This document shows positions 1-9,633 of a stretch of DNA of 64,000 bases, piece by piece (the stretch's first letter is position 1; each line of letters begins with the position of its first letter). The stretch is from contig JANQPA010000080.1 of assembly GCA_028285545.1 (NCBI GenBank), forward strand, positions 1 through 64,000, given 5' to 3'. Both the position numbers and the translations under genes were made by a program. The notes under the pieces were generated by a model. That model ran no database searches and was not told the origin of the DNA. It saw only the letters and a program-made list of their open reading frames with translations. The stretch is from Saprospiraceae bacterium. GTDB taxonomy: Bacteria; Bacteroidota; Bacteroidia; Chitinophagales; Saprospiraceae.

Positions 1-1
1 A

Positions 2-1027
2 CAATCAGTGACGGTGGTAGCCTCTGGCTTTTTGATAGGCGATCCAAGTTTTGCTTTGCTGGCGATCTTGGCAGATGGTACAGTAATTGAATTGATGCAA
101 GCCTCAGTAGCCAATGTACAGGTGATTCACAATGCGATTGCTCCTGCAGTAGACATTTATGCCAATGGAGAATTGTTGATTGATGATTTTGAGTTTAGAA
201 CCGCTACACCATTTGAATTTTTACCGGCAGGAGTAGAAATTACCTTAGCAGTAGCACCCGATACTTCTACATCAGCAGCCAGCGCTATAGCTACTTTTCC
301 AGTAACACTAGATAATGGAAAAACCTATGTCGTTTTTGCAAAAGGAATTCTTGGAGATGTGGACACTCCCTTCGGTCTTGCTGTAAATGATATGGGGCAA
401 ACCCAGGCTGCTTCAGGGACAGGGGTAGATCTGTTACTTTATCACGGATCACCGGATGCCCCTGCCGTAGACGTTTTGACGGGTGGAAGTATCATTTACG
501 ATGATATTGCTTATGATGGCTTTTCCAGTAGATACGAAAATGTTCCGGCAGCCCAGTATATCTTGGATATTACTCCATCAGATGATAATAATACGATTGT
601 AGCATCCTATACAGCAAACGTTAATGCTTTAGAAGGTGGTGCAGCCGTTGTGTTTGCAAGTGGATTTTTCAGCGGCTCTGCTCCTGGCTTTGCAGTCTGG
701 GTTGCTTTACCAGATGGAATGACCTTTCCGCTGCCTATTACAACTAGTACCAATGAATTAGAAAGAATTATACAAGGATTTAGCGTGGCACCCAATCCTG
801 CAATTGGAAGTACTACCATAAACTTTGGTTTGGAAGAATCTGCAGACCTGAATTTAAGACTAATGGGATTGAATGGACAATTATTCCAAAACCTAGATTT
901 GGGCAGATTAACAAAAGGAGATTATACGCAAAAAGTCGACCTGACGGAATTACCCACAGGTCAATATGTCCTAAGCTTGGTTTCAGATAAGGGAATAATC
1001 AGTAAGAAATTGATTATCATTCAATAA
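2..1027 (+). CDS. DUF4397 surface protein with T9SS sorting domain (5' partial)
   Basis: The reading frame is already open at the first bases of the window, so the true start and signal peptide lie upstream; the first GTG at 8 is probably not the real start. Two DUF4397-type beta-sandwich repeats are visible, beginning near residues 34 (VIHNAIAPAVDIYANG) and 141 (YHGSPDAPAVDVLTGG), both with the APAVD signature of the family. The last ~80 residues (SVAPNPAIGSTTINF to the C-terminal KKLIIIQ) form a T9SS type A sorting domain, so the protein is expected to cross the outer membrane and be anchored or released. Its ligand is unknown. A hairpin terminator follows at 1100. Confidence 0.85.
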   Translation, partial: QSVTVVASGFLIGDPSFALLAILADGTVIELMQASVANVQVIHNAIAPAVDIYANGELLIDDFEFRTATPFEFLPAGVEITLAVAPDTSTSAASAIATFPVTLDNGKTYVVFAKGILGDVDTPFGLAVNDMGQTQAASGTGVDLLLYHGSPDAPAVDVLTGGSIIYDDIAYDGFSSRYENVPAAQYILDITPSDDNNTIVASYTANVNALEGGAAVVFASGFFSGSAPGFAVWVALPDGMTFPLPITTSTNELERIIQGFSVAPNPAIGSTTINFGLEESADLNLRLMGLNGQLFQNLDLGRLTKGDYTQKVDLTELPTGQYVLSLVSDKGIISKKLIIIQ

Positions 1028-1099
1028 ATCAGGGTTCCCTCTTACGCAGAATCCTAATAAATTTGTCTGAAAAGAACCATATTTAGGAGCTAAATGCAG

Positions 1100-1133
1100 A
1101 GTGCATCATCATTATTGATGGTGCACTTTTTTA
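1100..1133 (+). terminator. Rho-independent terminator
   Basis: An 11-bp stem (1100-1110 with 1117-1127, one G-T mismatch) with a 6-nt loop is followed by a run of T. It lies about 75 bp after the DUF4397 gene and before the AAA+ gene. Confidence 0.7.
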
Positions 1134-1189
1134 TTTAAAAATTTATTTACATATTAGGGTCGCAATAATAGATTTAAATACGAGGCTTG

Positions 1190-3838
1190 ATGTCTGAAGG
1201 ATATTTGATACCAGAATCGAAAAAGTATAAGTTTAGAGAACTTAAAGTCTATGCTTCTACGGAGTGGCTTGCGGATAATAAGAAAAAGTATCGGCAAGTC
1301 TTTGATCGATATGAGACGACTTATATCTATGCGGAACTGTCATTTTATAATAAAAAATTTGATGAGGCAGATTGGGAGATTGAAGTTGAGTTGAAATGTT
1401 TTTCCCTAAAAAAAGGTAAGAAAGAAATCTGTTCCCTTCCATTAAAAAAGAAGGTCAGTAAATATGATAACATCGTATTCATAAGAGAGGGATGGGGCAA
1501 TAAAAATGAAGGTGCTTTTTGGAAGAAAGGTACTTATTATTGGGAAGCCTGGATTGAAGGGGAAAAAGTTGCTACCAAATATTTTTATATAGAAGATGGC
1601 ACTAAAGATTCACTTTCGGATGAGGACGGCTACCTAGATGTTGTTTCCTTAAGTTTGTATGAGGGCCCCTATGATGATGTCATAGAAGATGAAAGAATCT
1701 ATTACAAACAATTTAGTAGTGAGGAATCCAGGTATATTTATGTGGAAATTACCTTGCGAAATCTTATACCCAATAAATCCTGGTATTGCGAATTATTTAC
1801 CAAATTCTATAATGATGCCAGAGAGTTAAAAGGACAAGTTGTACGATTACAGCGAATAGAGAAAAAAGACGAAATTATCAAAATTACCGCTGGTTGGGGT
1901 TCCAATGTGAAAGGCTCCTGGCGTGAAGATCGTTATACTGCGGAGATTGTTTTTATGGATCGATTGCTGGCTGTTATTCCCTTTGAGATTGGTGAAGAGT
2001 TTGTAGAAGGTATTGCTGGAGTAATCCTCCCTGACCGTCAATCGCCTGTGGTTCTTACCCCTGATGAAGATCTGGATCAGAGTTTTGATGATGTGATGTT
2101 GAAACTCGATGCCCTCATCGGCTTGAATAGCATCAAAAAGCAGGTGCGTGATCATGCCAAATATTTACAGTTTCTTCAATTGCGGAAGGAAAAAGGCTTC
2201 GAAGAAAAGGAAGAGATCAATGTTCATTCTGTTTTTATTGGCAACCCGGGGACTGGAAAAACCACAGTGGCTACCATGATGGGTAAGCTCTACAAAAAAA
2301 TGGGACTTCTAACCAAAGGTCATGTTCATGAAGTAGATCGTGTTGATCTGGTTGGGGAATATATTGGACAAACTGCCCCTAAAGTTAAAGATGCAATAGA
2401 AAAATCTCGTGGAGGGGTTCTTTTTATTGACGAAGCCTATGCACTAGCTCGTTCTAATGATGATAGTAAAGATTTTGGTAGAGAAGTGATCGAAATACTG
2501 GTCAAAGAAATGTCTAACGGACCAGGTGATTTTGTAGTTATTGTAGCTGGTTATCCTCGTGAAATGAAACATTTTCTGGATTCCAATCCGGGCCTGAAGT
2601 CAAGGTTTAAACTATATTATGAATTCCCAGACTACCTTCCTCAAGAACTTTCCAGGATTGCTGAATATGCCTGTCAACAAAAGGGAGTTAATTTAACTTT
2701 GGAAGCACGTCGTGAGATTGATGAAATTATTGTAAACGCTTATCGAAGTAGAGATCGATCTTTTGGAAATGCCCGATTCGTATTTGATCTTATTGAGAAG
2801 TGTAAAATCAATTTGGGCTTAAGGGTAATGAATGATGACAATCCACGTGGTCTAGAAAAGGATTTTTTGGCACTGGTAGAAGAACAAGATGTTTCTAAAA
2901 TAGCAATCAAGCCTAAAAAAGGACTTCCCAATATCCCAATAGATGAAGCTTTGTTGGAAGAGTCGATCAATGAGTTAAACCGTTTGATTGGAATGGATAA
3001 AATCAAGGCCCAGATCCAGGAATTGGTTCGACTTGTTCGGTTTTACAGGGAAACAGACAAAAATGTTCTTAATAATTTTTTCCTGCATACCGTATTTATT
3101 GGTAATCCAGGGACAGGAAAAACTACAGTTGCCAGGATTCTTACAAAAATTTACAAGGCTTTAGGAGTGCTGGAAAGAGGACATATGGTTGAGACTGATC
3201 GCCAGGGTTTAGTGGCTGGATATGTAGGACAAACCGCAATAAAAACAAGTAACAAAATTGATGAATCCTTAGGCGGAGTATTATTTATTGATGAAGCTTA
3301 TGCCCTTACCAAACACTCCGCGGGAGGACATGGAGACTTTGGCGACGAGGCTATTCAGACTCTTTTGAAGCGGATGGAAGACCTACGTGGACAATTTTTT
3401 GTTTTTGTAGCCGGCTACCCGGATAACATGGAAGGTTTTTTGAAAGCTAACCCAGGACTAAGTTCCAGGTTTGATAAGGTGCTTAAGTTTGAAGATTATT
3501 CGCCTGAAGAATTGTTCCAAATAGCTTTATTGATGTTTGCTGAAAAACATCTCATTCCCAGCCCGGAAGCTGAAGAACATTTAAAAGCATATTTATCTTT
3601 CATCCATGACTATCGAGATAAGTATTTTGGAAATGCCCGCACGGTAAGAAACATCGTCTCGGAAGCTATAAAACAACAAAACCTGCGAATAGCAGGCCTG
3701 CCTAAGAGCAAAAGAAAGGATGTATCCCTTACTCTGCTTACTCTTGAGGATGTATCGTCCTTTAAATTGGATAAAAGTGATTTTCTCTTTAACAAGAAAA
3801 CGATTGGATTTCGCCAGCAATCCTCAGGAAGTAATTAA
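1190..3838 (+). CDS. Tandem AAA+ ATPase, CbxX/CfqX (SpoVK) type
   Basis: An 882-residue protein with two complete AAA+ modules. Each has Walker A GNPGTGKTT (about residues 350 and 637) and a Walker B GGVLFIDEAYAL. These motifs are those of the CbbX/CfqX/SpoVK family, which remodels protein complexes; type VII secretion EccA is a relative. The N-terminal ~290 residues contain two similar beta-rich segments (each with a W-G motif, GWGNKNEGAFW and GWGSNVKGSW), probably duplicated beta-sandwich substrate-binding domains. I chose ATG 1190 over the TTG just before it. No rubisco or ESX genes are nearby, so the client is unknown. It is convergent with the methyltransferase 10 bp away. Confidence 0.85.
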   Translation: MSEGYLIPESKKYKFRELKVYASTEWLADNKKKYRQVFDRYETTYIYAELSFYNKKFDEADWEIEVELKCFSLKKGKKEICSLPLKKKVSKYDNIVFIREGWGNKNEGAFWKKGTYYWEAWIEGEKVATKYFYIEDGTKDSLSDEDGYLDVVSLSLYEGPYDDVIEDERIYYKQFSSEESRYIYVEITLRNLIPNKSWYCELFTKFYNDARELKGQVVRLQRIEKKDEIIKITAGWGSNVKGSWREDRYTAEIVFMDRLLAVIPFEIGEEFVEGIAGVILPDRQSPVVLTPDEDLDQSFDDVMLKLDALIGLNSIKKQVRDHAKYLQFLQLRKEKGFEEKEEINVHSVFIGNPGTGKTTVATMMGKLYKKMGLLTKGHVHEVDRVDLVGEYIGQTAPKVKDAIEKSRGGVLFIDEAYALARSNDDSKDFGREVIEILVKEMSNGPGDFVVIVAGYPREMKHFLDSNPGLKSRFKLYYEFPDYLPQELSRIAEYACQQKGVNLTLEARREIDEIIVNAYRSRDRSFGNARFVFDLIEKCKINLGLRVMNDDNPRGLEKDFLALVEEQDVSKIAIKPKKGLPNIPIDEALLEESINELNRLIGMDKIKAQIQELVRLVRFYRETDKNVLNNFFLHTVFIGNPGTGKTTVARILTKIYKALGVLERGHMVETDRQGLVAGYVGQTAIKTSNKIDESLGGVLFIDEAYALTKHSAGGHGDFGDEAIQTLLKRMEDLRGQFFVFVAGYPDNMEGFLKANPGLSSRFDKVLKFEDYSPEELFQIALLMFAEKHLIPSPEAEEHLKAYLSFIHDYRDKYFGNARTVRNIVSEAIKQQNLRIAGLPKSKRKDVSLTLLTLEDVSSFKLDKSDFLFNKKTIGFRQQSSGSN

Positions 3839-3848
3839 AAACACTTTT

Positions 3849-4691
3849 CTAGCGTCGTATTCCCATCCTCCAGAATTTATATTTGGTTGGTACTAATTTA
3901 ACATCAATTTTTTGCCGAACGATAGGATTGAAAAATAAAAAGCCAAAATCAAATATGTCAATTGCGGCTTTAATCCTTTGGTGGGCTTTGATTTTCTGCC
4001 ATGCTCTTTTCATTTCTTTAGACCAATAAATATCTGCCAGGATTAAGATAGTGTCTTGATGAATTTGAGGGAGGAGCCTTTCAAAATAAGCCCAGGTACT
4101 ACCTTCGCGATGATCCCCATCGATATAGATGAGATCAATATTTTCAAATTCCTGCCTGACGACATTTAGAGCTTTGTCGAAGGTATCATTTATCAAAAAA
4201 ATATTTTCTAAATAAAGGCGATAGAAGTTTTCTGAAGCCTTCTGAGCAATTTCGGGACTTCCTTCAATAGTAATTACTTGATTTCTTTTATCTGCCAGGG
4301 CCAGATATAGGGTAGACAAGCCCAGTGAGGTCCCTAATTCAAGTATGATATTCGATTTATAGTGATGAACGATTTTGAACAATATTTGCCCTTGGGAATC
4401 ATTAATGGCACCATGTCTGGCGATATGAGCAATACTTCGCTGATTCTGATCCGTCAACAAAGAACCTGCCCCATAATCTTTAATTGTAATCTCTTCTTTA
4501 TCTTTGCTCAGTTGTTGACGCATCCATTGTATAAGAGGAAAGGCATAATACCTTCGTTTATCTTCCAAAATGTGTTCGATAAAATCACTTACAAAAGGAG
4601 AGTCAATGTCATATTTTGTCTTTGCTTTAAAAAAGAAGGATAAGTACCTTAAAAAAAGCTGCAAATGAATGACTACAGGGTGTTTATGCAT
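3849..4691 (-). CDS. Class I SAM-dependent methyltransferase
   Basis: A 280-residue protein with an O-methyltransferase-like Rossmann fold. Motif I is IILELGTSLGLSTLYLA, the acidic ribose-binding strand is VITIEGSPE, and there is a LIYIDGDHREG segment typical of methyltransferase family 24-type proteins. The N-terminal ~80 residues are helical and basic, as in Bacteroidota homologues. The substrate cannot be told from sequence. It stands alone on the minus strand, between a convergent AAA+ gene and a divergent protease. Confidence 0.8.
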   Translation of the reverse strand: MHKHPVVIHLQLFLRYLSFFFKAKTKYDIDSPFVSDFIEHILEDKRRYYAFPLIQWMRQQLSKDKEEITIKDYGAGSLLTDQNQRSIAHIARHGAINDSQGQILFKIVHHYKSNIILELGTSLGLSTLYLALADKRNQVITIEGSPEIAQKASENFYRLYLENIFLINDTFDKALNVVRQEFENIDLIYIDGDHREGSTWAYFERLLPQIHQDTILILADIYWSKEMKRAWQKIKAHQRIKAAIDIFDFGFLFFNPIVRQKIDVKLVPTKYKFWRMGIRR

Positions 4692-4844
4692 AAGTTTGTG
4701 CCTAAATATTCAAAATTTGTACTCAGGAAGGGTAAAATATCGTTTTTTTTGCTTTAGAAACTTATTTAACGTTTTATTTTAAAATAAGTCTCTGATTATT
4801 ATGTTATGATTTAAATATTGTAAAATTAAATAGGATTCAAGGAC

Positions 4845-6503
4845 ATGAATAAAAAAGGAATTTGGTTTTTTCTAGTAATCGTTTTTTGTTATTGCCAGGT
4901 GTTTGGTCAATTAAAACCTCCCAAAGATTGGTTTCATTTAGACAATGCAGATAGTAAATATTTAGGTGTAGCCACTGAAACCTTGTACAAGAAAATAATT
5001 AAAAATAGAAAGGGACAGTCGGTTGTTGTAGCTGTAATTGATAGCGGCGTTGATTATAAGCATGAAGATTTGGATGATGTGATGTGGGTAAATGAAGATG
5101 AAATTCCAGATAATGGCATTGATGATGATAAAAACGGATACATAGACGATATTCATGGCTGGAATTATCTGGGAAATAGCAAAGGAGAAAATGCCGCTCA
5201 TGCTCATACAGAGCTTTTGCGCCTGTACATGGAATACGATAAACAATTTAAGGATGTAAAAGAATCAGAGATTCCTAAAAGTAATAGAGAAAAATACAAG
5301 CGCTACCTTTCTTTTAATGAAACCATAGAACAGAAAAAAGCAGAAGCTACTGAAAATGCTTTTCTTTATAAAACCATTGGAAATGCTGCTGATAGGTTGG
5401 AAAAGGCTATAGGAAAACCAAATATTACCCAAGAAGATTTAAGGAATTACAAATCTGATAATCCACTTTTGTCGCAGGTAGCCCAAGTGTTGGCTGATAT
5501 CATGGCAGAAGTTGATGGATCTTTTGAAGATGTAAAGAATGATTTGATTGAAGGAGCGGAAAGCTTTGAAAACACGCTTAAATATTATTTCAACCCAGAG
5601 TTTAATGCTCGGGGAATAATTGGTGATAATCCCAAGGATTACAATCAATTAGGTTATGGAAATAATAATGTGAAAGGCCCAGATTCAGATCATGGAACTC
5701 ATGTTGCGGGAATTATTGCTGCTGAAAGAAATAATGGCCTGGGGATGGATGGAGTAGCCAATAATGTAAAGATTATGGCCTTACGTGCAGTGCCTGATGG
5801 AGATGAGGAAGACAAAGATGTGGCCCATGCGATCAGGTATGCTGTAGACAATGGTGCTCAGGTGATCAATATGAGTTTTGGTAAAAGTTTCTCTCCCGGA
5901 AAGGAGGCGGTAGACGAAGCAGTTAAGTACGCTTTAAAAAATGATGTGGTTTTGGTTCATGGCTCCGGAAATGAAAATGAAGAAATTTTCACTTATAATA
6001 ATTACCCAAATGACGAATTTGCCAAAAAAGGCTTGTTTGGACCTAAATATGCTGATAATTGGATCGAAGTAGGAGCCATCAGTTGGAAATCAGGTGAAGA
6101 TATGGTAGCTGAGTTCTCAAATTATAGCGCAGAGCACGTAGATGTGTTTGCTCCTGGGGTAGCCATCTATTCGACAAAGCCAGAGAATGATTATCAAAAC
6201 TTACAGGGAACTAGTATGGCCAGCCCGGTAGTTGCCGGCCTTGCTGCGATGCTACGTTCTTATTTTCCTGATTTATCCGCAAAACAGGTTAGGGGAATTA
6301 TTTTGCAATCTTCAGTTGTTCAAAATCAAATGGTCAAATTGCCTGGTGGAGAAGAAGGAGAAAAAGTACTATTCCGCAAATTGAGCGTCTCTGGTGGAGT
6401 AGTAAATGTGGTAAAAGCTTTTGAAATTGCAATGTCTACAAAGGGTAAGAATAAAAAGAATTCAGCTATGAGGAAGAAAATTTGGGAGAGTGTCACTCCT
6501 TAA
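4845..6503 (+). CDS. Secreted S8 subtilisin-like serine protease
   Basis: A 552-residue subtilase. The N-terminus is a signal peptide ending near VFGQ (residue ~22). The catalytic triad is visible: Asp66 in VIDSGVDYKHEDL, His283 in DHGTHVAG and Ser457 in GTSMASP. The Asp-to-His spacing (about 217 residues) is far longer than the usual ~30-60. The extra segment (about residues 110-265) is Lys/Glu-rich and probably helical. There is no T9SS sorting domain, so the protein may stay in the periplasm. The stop codon sits in the base of a hairpin shared with the next, convergent gene. Confidence 0.93.
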   Translation: MNKKGIWFFLVIVFCYCQVFGQLKPPKDWFHLDNADSKYLGVATETLYKKIIKNRKGQSVVVAVIDSGVDYKHEDLDDVMWVNEDEIPDNGIDDDKNGYIDDIHGWNYLGNSKGENAAHAHTELLRLYMEYDKQFKDVKESEIPKSNREKYKRYLSFNETIEQKKAEATENAFLYKTIGNAADRLEKAIGKPNITQEDLRNYKSDNPLLSQVAQVLADIMAEVDGSFEDVKNDLIEGAESFENTLKYYFNPEFNARGIIGDNPKDYNQLGYGNNNVKGPDSDHGTHVAGIIAAERNNGLGMDGVANNVKIMALRAVPDGDEEDKDVAHAIRYAVDNGAQVINMSFGKSFSPGKEAVDEAVKYALKNDVVLVHGSGNENEEIFTYNNYPNDEFAKKGLFGPKYADNWIEVGAISWKSGEDMVAEFSNYSAEHVDVFAPGVAIYSTKPENDYQNLQGTSMASPVVAGLAAMLRSYFPDLSAKQVRGIILQSSVVQNQMVKLPGGEEGEKVLFRKLSVSGGVVNVVKAFEIAMSTKGKNKKNSAMRKKIWESVTP

Positions 6504-6539
6504 AAATAAAAGCTGGGGCCAGGCCCCAGCTTTTATTTT
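6503..6539. terminator. Bidirectional terminator overlapping both stop codons
   Basis: A perfect 18-bp inverted repeat (6503-6520 with 6522-6539) with a GC core AGCTGGGGCC and A/T flanks gives a T-run on either strand. It overlaps the stop of the subtilase and that of the convergent DUF721 gene. Confidence 0.85.
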
Positions 6540-6838
6540 ATAAATACTTTTTTAACCACCTCTGCACCCAATTCCTCATTTAAGATTTTGATGATTTTTT
6601 CCTTGCCATAAGACAGCTCCTGCTTCAAAGAGGCTGAATTTAGATCTATAAAAAGTTTGTCTTTTACCAATTTGATTTGAGTTGTATGTTTGGCAATACT
6701 GGGGCCCATGGTTTTATCCCATATCTTTTCTATTCGGGTTTGATTCAATCCTCCTTTAAGTCGATAATGCTCAACCATGGCCATTAAAGCCTCTTTTAGC
6801 GTAGTTTGGTTTTTATTATCAGAGTATTTTGGACGCAT
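6533..6838 (-). CDS. DUF721 (DciA-related) protein
   Basis: A 101-residue protein matching the DUF721 family: LKEALMAMVEHYRLKGGLNQTRI, then W-D-K-TMGPSIAKHT, then KLFIDLNSASLKQELS. DUF721 includes DciA, the helicase operator of many bacteria. The gene lies 2 bp downstream of recF on the same strand, the usual Bacteroidota arrangement, which supports a role in replication or repair. A direct DciA function is inference. Confidence 0.85.
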   Translation of the reverse strand: MRPKYSDNKNQTTLKEALMAMVEHYRLKGGLNQTRIEKIWDKTMGPSIAKHTTQIKLVKDKLFIDLNSASLKQELSYGKEKIIKILNEELGAEVVKKVFIK

Positions 6839-6840
6839 AA

Positions 6841-7974
6841 TTAATCTTTATTCAAGGCCTGACCCTTATCAATGGAATATTTTTGATAACCAACATCCAG
6901 TTGCTCCAAAATAGTGCTTATCCTGTCAGGATGAGTATCTGTGATAAAAACCTGCCCAAAATGGTATTGCTGGATATATTGAAGTAAATTTTTTACTCGG
7001 GTTTGATCCAATTTATCGAATAAATCATCCATTAACAATAGCGGTAAAGTGTTTTTTTCTTTCCTTAATATCTCATATTGCGCCAGTTTGAGCGCTAAAA
7101 CAAAAGTTTTTAATTGACCCTGAGAAGCAAATCTTTTAAGTGGTAGATCTTCCAAGATAAATTTTAAGTCATCTTTATGAGCACCAACAGTAGTTCTTTG
7201 GAGCACTTTATCTTTTTCCTCTGCTGCTACCAATTGCTCATTTAATCCACTTTGCGCCAGGGTGGTATGATAGCGGCAAGCTACCGTTTCGTTATGATTA
7301 GATAATTTGCTGACCACTTCTTTTAATATTTTTTCGAAATCCAGGGTGAACTGCTGACGTCGTTCCATCAAATAACGTGCTGGCTCTTCCATCTGATGAT
7401 TATAGACTCTTAGCAAACTGGAATTAAAGGTCTGGTTTTCACCAAACTGTTTGAGGAGAGAATTTCGTTGCTTAAGAACCCGATTATAGGTGATTAAATG
7501 TTGTAAATATTGAGAATCTAGCTGTGAAAGAGTATTATCTAAAAATTTTCGTCGGGTTTCACTTCCTTCTCTTACAATATCTGTATCATCGGGGGCGATA
7601 AAAACAATAGGAATTAATCCGAGGTGTTCTGAAATGCGGTCATAAGCTTTTCCATTACGCTCCAATTCCTTTTTCTTACGCGGAATGACTTTAACAACAA
7701 TTCGTTCTCTTTTTTCATCGACCCAAAAAACTCCCTCCAAGCGGAAAAAATTTGATCCATGCTCTGTTAAATATATATCCGGTAATCCTCTGAAATGCTT
7801 ACCGACTGCTAAATAATAAATGGCTTCCAGTAAATTGGTTTTCCCCATCCCATTTTTACCTACAAAACAATTCCAGCTGAGATGACATTCAATCTGCTGC
7901 TCGGAGTAATTTTTAAATTGCGTAAGTGTAAATCGCTCTAAATGCAAAGCTTGTGTTTTAAAGGTTTCCGCCAA
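6841..7974 (-). CDS. recF: DNA replication and repair protein RecF
   Basis: A 377-residue ABC/SMC-type ATPase. Walker A is GKNGMGKT (residues 39-46), the signature region is FASQGQLKTFVLALKLA, and the Walker B/D-loop is LLLMDDLFDKLD. RecF binds gapped DNA and, with RecO and RecR, loads RecA. Length and motif order match RecF. It is co-directional with the DUF721 gene. dnaN is not adjacent here. Confidence 0.96.
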   Translation of the reverse strand: MAETFKTQALHLERFTLTQFKNYSEQQIECHLSWNCFVGKNGMGKTNLLEAIYYLAVGKHFRGLPDIYLTEHGSNFFRLEGVFWVDEKRERIVVKVIPRKKKELERNGKAYDRISEHLGLIPIVFIAPDDTDIVREGSETRRKFLDNTLSQLDSQYLQHLITYNRVLKQRNSLLKQFGENQTFNSSLLRVYNHQMEEPARYLMERRQQFTLDFEKILKEVVSKLSNHNETVACRYHTTLAQSGLNEQLVAAEEKDKVLQRTTVGAHKDDLKFILEDLPLKRFASQGQLKTFVLALKLAQYEILRKEKNTLPLLLMDDLFDKLDQTRVKNLLQYIQQYHFGQVFITDTHPDRISTILEQLDVGYQKYSIDKGQALNKD

Positions 7975-8388
7975 AATAATGGTTTTTGTTTAGTTGTTCC
8001 ACGTTCAGAGTTCAGAGTTCTGGGTTTGTTTTCGGTGAAATAGAGTTCATTCCACTTATTTGAAATTTTATTTGGCACGCAGCCACCTCCGGCCGCCAGG
8101 GATATCGCTAATTATCCAGATTATATTTGCCCTTCTTTACAAACCTAAAGGATATCTGCGTGAGAAAAAAGCTCCACTAAGCAACTATACTTTTAATATA
8201 GCACTCCCTACACAACGGGAACACGGGAACACGGGAACACGGGAACACGGGAACACGGGAACACGGGAACAAATTATGAACCAAGATTCCAATTACACGT
8301 TCTTTAGATAGAGCAGAAAGAAAATAATTTAGTAGCTTTACTATTTTAAAATTAGGAAACAAAAAAACCGGCATAATTCATTATTCAT
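7975..8388. other. Intergenic region between divergent recF and pdhA
   Basis: A 414-bp gap between divergent genes that must hold both promoters. It contains a short direct repeat of GTTCAGA (8003-8020) and a seven-copy 8-bp minisatellite (8216-8271). The 83-codon open frame at 8060-8311 depends on the minisatellite and is not considered a gene. Confidence 0.6.
8216..8271 (+). repeat. Minisatellite (CGGGAACA)x7
   Basis: Seven perfect 8-bp units, 118 bp before pdhA. The reverse-complement unit (TGTTCCCG) recurs just after the pdhA stop codon, near 9460, so pdhA is flanked by oppositely oriented copies. Confidence 0.95.
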
Positions 8389-9423
8389 ATGAGTACAGTT
8401 ACGGACAAAACAAAAAAGGCAAGAAAAAGCAGATCCTCTAAATATGATAAGGAAATGTACCTTCATTGGTTTGAGTTGATGTTTAGGATAAGAAAATTCG
8501 AGGAAAGGGCGCTAATGTTGTATGGTCAGCAAAAAATCAGAGGTTTTTGTCATGTTTATATAGGTCAGGAAGCAGTAGCGGCAGGTATTGAATCTGCTAT
8601 TACTAATGAGGATGCCATTGTTACTGCATATCGGCAGCATGGCACTGCATTGGGTAGAGGCGCTTCAGCCAATGAATGTATGGCCGAATTAATGGGGAAA
8701 AAGACGGGTATTGTTAAAGGAAAAGGGGGCTCTATGCACTTCTTCGATAAGAGTAAAAAATATTTTGGAGGCAATGGAATTGTAGGTGCTCAAATACCTA
8801 TCGGGGCAGGAATTGCTTTTGCCGAAAAATATAGAGATACCAAAAACCTTTGTGTAACCATGTTTGGAGATGGAGCTGCCAGACAGGGTGCTCTTCATGA
8901 AGCTTTTAATATGGCTATGACCTGGAAGCTACCCGTACTTTTCATTTGTGAAAACAATGGGTATGCTATGGGTACTTCGGTTGAACGGACCTCAAACGTT
9001 ACCGATATGTCGAAAATAGGTTTGAGTTATGAAATGCCTAGCGAAGCAGTGGATGGTATGAATCCAGAATCTGTACACGAGGCAGTGACAAGAGCCGCAG
9101 AACATATTCGTTCTGGAGAAGGGCCTTATTATCTTGAAATCAGAACCTATCGCTATAAAGGACATTCTGTTTCTGATCCTGCCAAGTATCGCTCAAAAAA
9201 TGAGGTTGATGAATACAAAGATAAAGATCCGGTTAAAGTGACTGAAAAAAAGATTGTCGAGGAAGGTATTGCAACAGAGGAAGAAATAAAAGCAATAAAG
9301 GACAAAATAAAAGCTGAAATTGAAGAATCAGTGCGGTTCGCCGAACAATCTGACTATCCTGATCCTTCAGAATTGTATACTGATAATTACGTACAGAAGG
9401 ATTATCCATTCATTATGGATTGA
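8389..9423 (+). CDS. pdhA: Pyruvate dehydrogenase E1 component, alpha subunit
   Basis: A 344-residue E1-alpha. The thiamine diphosphate motif GDGAARQGALHEAFNMA begins near residue 160 and ends at ICENNGYAMGT. The entry GFCHVYIGQEAVAAG and the loop YRYKGHSVSDPAKYR are characteristic of PdhA and of the heterotetrameric E1 class. It decarboxylates pyruvate and reductively acetylates the lipoyl domain of E2. No E1-beta or E2 gene is adjacent, so the complex is encoded at split loci. The C-terminal ~60 residues are highly charged. Branched-chain E1-alpha is a less likely alternative. Confidence 0.93.
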   Translation: MSTVTDKTKKARKSRSSKYDKEMYLHWFELMFRIRKFEERALMLYGQQKIRGFCHVYIGQEAVAAGIESAITNEDAIVTAYRQHGTALGRGASANECMAELMGKKTGIVKGKGGSMHFFDKSKKYFGGNGIVGAQIPIGAGIAFAEKYRDTKNLCVTMFGDGAARQGALHEAFNMAMTWKLPVLFICENNGYAMGTSVERTSNVTDMSKIGLSYEMPSEAVDGMNPESVHEAVTRAAEHIRSGEGPYYLEIRTYRYKGHSVSDPAKYRSKNEVDEYKDKDPVKVTEKKIVEEGIATEEEIKAIKDKIKAEIEESVRFAEQSDYPDPSELYTDNYVQKDYPFIMD

Positions 9424-9428
9424 TTTTA

Positions 9429-9470
9429 GGTTCCATGGTTCCGGGGTTCCATGGTTCCGTGTTCCCGTGT
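9429..9470 (+). repeat. 8-bp tandem repeat after pdhA
   Basis: Four units of GGTTCCNN and a GTTCCCGT unit begin 6 bp after the pdhA stop codon. The last unit is the reverse complement of the upstream minisatellite unit at 8216. Confidence 0.8.
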
Positions 9471-9633
9471 AACCATACCCACTCCAAAATTCTACAGGAT
9501 TGCCTTATTTTCACAAAAAAATCTTAATTAACAGCTTTTTTTAAGCTTAAAGACCCCCTGTATTTCAAATATTAATTATTTTTGCACCGCTTTTTTATAT
9601 TCTAGGATATTATTAACGATAACGTTTGGAGTA

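Noticed and set aside
1187-1189. TTG start for the AAA+ protein
   Set aside because: An ATG follows immediately and gives the same protein less one residue.
8060-8311. 83-codon open frame on the plus strand
   Set aside because: Its second half is the translated 8-bp minisatellite and there is no homology signal or ribosome-binding context.
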